Below are positions 63,950-64,000 of a DNA stretch of 64,000 bases, piece after piece. Every line of letters starts with the position of its first letter. Position 1 is the stretch's first letter. Both the position numbers and the translations under genes were made by a program. The stretch is from assembly GCA_913052475.1 (NCBI GenBank), contig CAJXEJ010000002.1:1-64000 (forward strand). The letters run 5' to 3'. Origin of the DNA: an uncultured Dehalococcoidia bacterium (GTDB taxonomy: Bacteria > Chloroflexota > Dehalococcoidia > Lucifugimonadales > Lucifugimonadaceae). The notes under the pieces are model-generated. The model saw only the letters and a program-made list of their open reading frames with translations. It was not told the origin of the DNA and searched no databases.

Positions 63950-64000
63950 GTGCAACGGCGTTTTCTCGCTGGAATGCACATATTTATTGTCACGGTTCAC
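63950..64000 (+). CDS. Start of a gene running off the right edge (tentative)
   Basis: An open frame from GTG 63950, or ATG 63974, reads through the window end. From the ATG it gives MHIFIVTVH, which resembles the first strand of flavodoxin-like NAD(P)H-quinone reductases (MKVLIVxAHPxP). Seventeen codons are too few for a firm call. Confidence 0.35.
   Translation, partial: MQRRFLAGMHIFIVTVH

Overview
The window looks like a chromosomal segment of a free-living marine bacterium of the Chloroflexota, most probably the SAR202 group or a neighbouring Dehalococcoidia-like lineage. This is inference from gene content: two divergent enolase-superfamily enzymes, two HpcH/HpaI-type aldolases, a DapA-like protein, two tandem hydroxypyruvate-isomerase-like barrels, SDRs, an OYE-type flavoenzyme and an amidase sit among housekeeping genes. 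Base composition is moderate, GTG and TTG starts are frequent, and genes form short operons with 1-10 bp spacings. No 16S gene or other direct taxonomic marker is present. No CRISPR array, transposase, phage gene or rRNA operon was seen.

Layout. 1-10.8 kb is a catabolic/accessory region: a lipoprotein start at the left edge, enolase-superfamily protein 1, an MFS exporter, a HAD phosphatase, a decayed P-loop kinase, a DapA-like protein, an SDR coupled to a metallophosphoesterase, enolase-superfamily protein 2 and an HpcH/HpaI aldolase. 10.8-17 kb holds a small membrane protein, tsaD, a zinc-ribbon protein, a sortase preceded by a perfect 34-bp palindrome, the heme A pair ctaA-ctaB and an alpha/beta hydrolase. 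17-18.4 kb is the translation operon infC-rpmI-rplT on the minus strand, where infC appears to start at AUA. 18.7-27.4 kb is a plus-strand run: ftsH, an MBL-fold hydrolase, a CPBP protease, trpA, aroH, a Phe/Tyr-rich small ORF, DAHP synthase, ribF and tyrS.

27.7-42.7 kb carries a class V aminotransferase, a lipoprotein, a DUF1015 protein, ligA, a decayed gene, pth, a secreted metalloprotease, an OYE reductase, serS, lysS, rsmD, coaD and a coiled-coil protein. 42.7-45.8 kb is repeat-rich: an NHL-repeat pseudogene, an APH-like kinase and an ArsM-like methyltransferase lacking one expected catalytic cysteine. 45.8-53.6 kb has polA, mutM, a small membrane protein, tRNA-Ser(UGA), a second HpcH/HpaI-type protein and sucCD. 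53.6-64 kb has an intact and a decayed alpha/beta hydrolase, more repeats, pgpA, a PEP carboxylase lacking its middle, the two Hyi-like barrels, an SDR without the usual Tyr/Lys, an amidase, and a cysK/cysM - moeB - rrf2 group that looks like regulated sulfur assimilation.

I did not find a defence island or an obvious multi-gene novel system. The observations most worth testing are the aromatic-rich ORF before DAHP synthase (a possible attenuation leader), the AUA start of infC, the 332-residue PEP carboxylase, several family members lacking textbook catalytic residues, the large perfect palindromes, and two dispersed intergenic repeat families that mark sites of gene decay.
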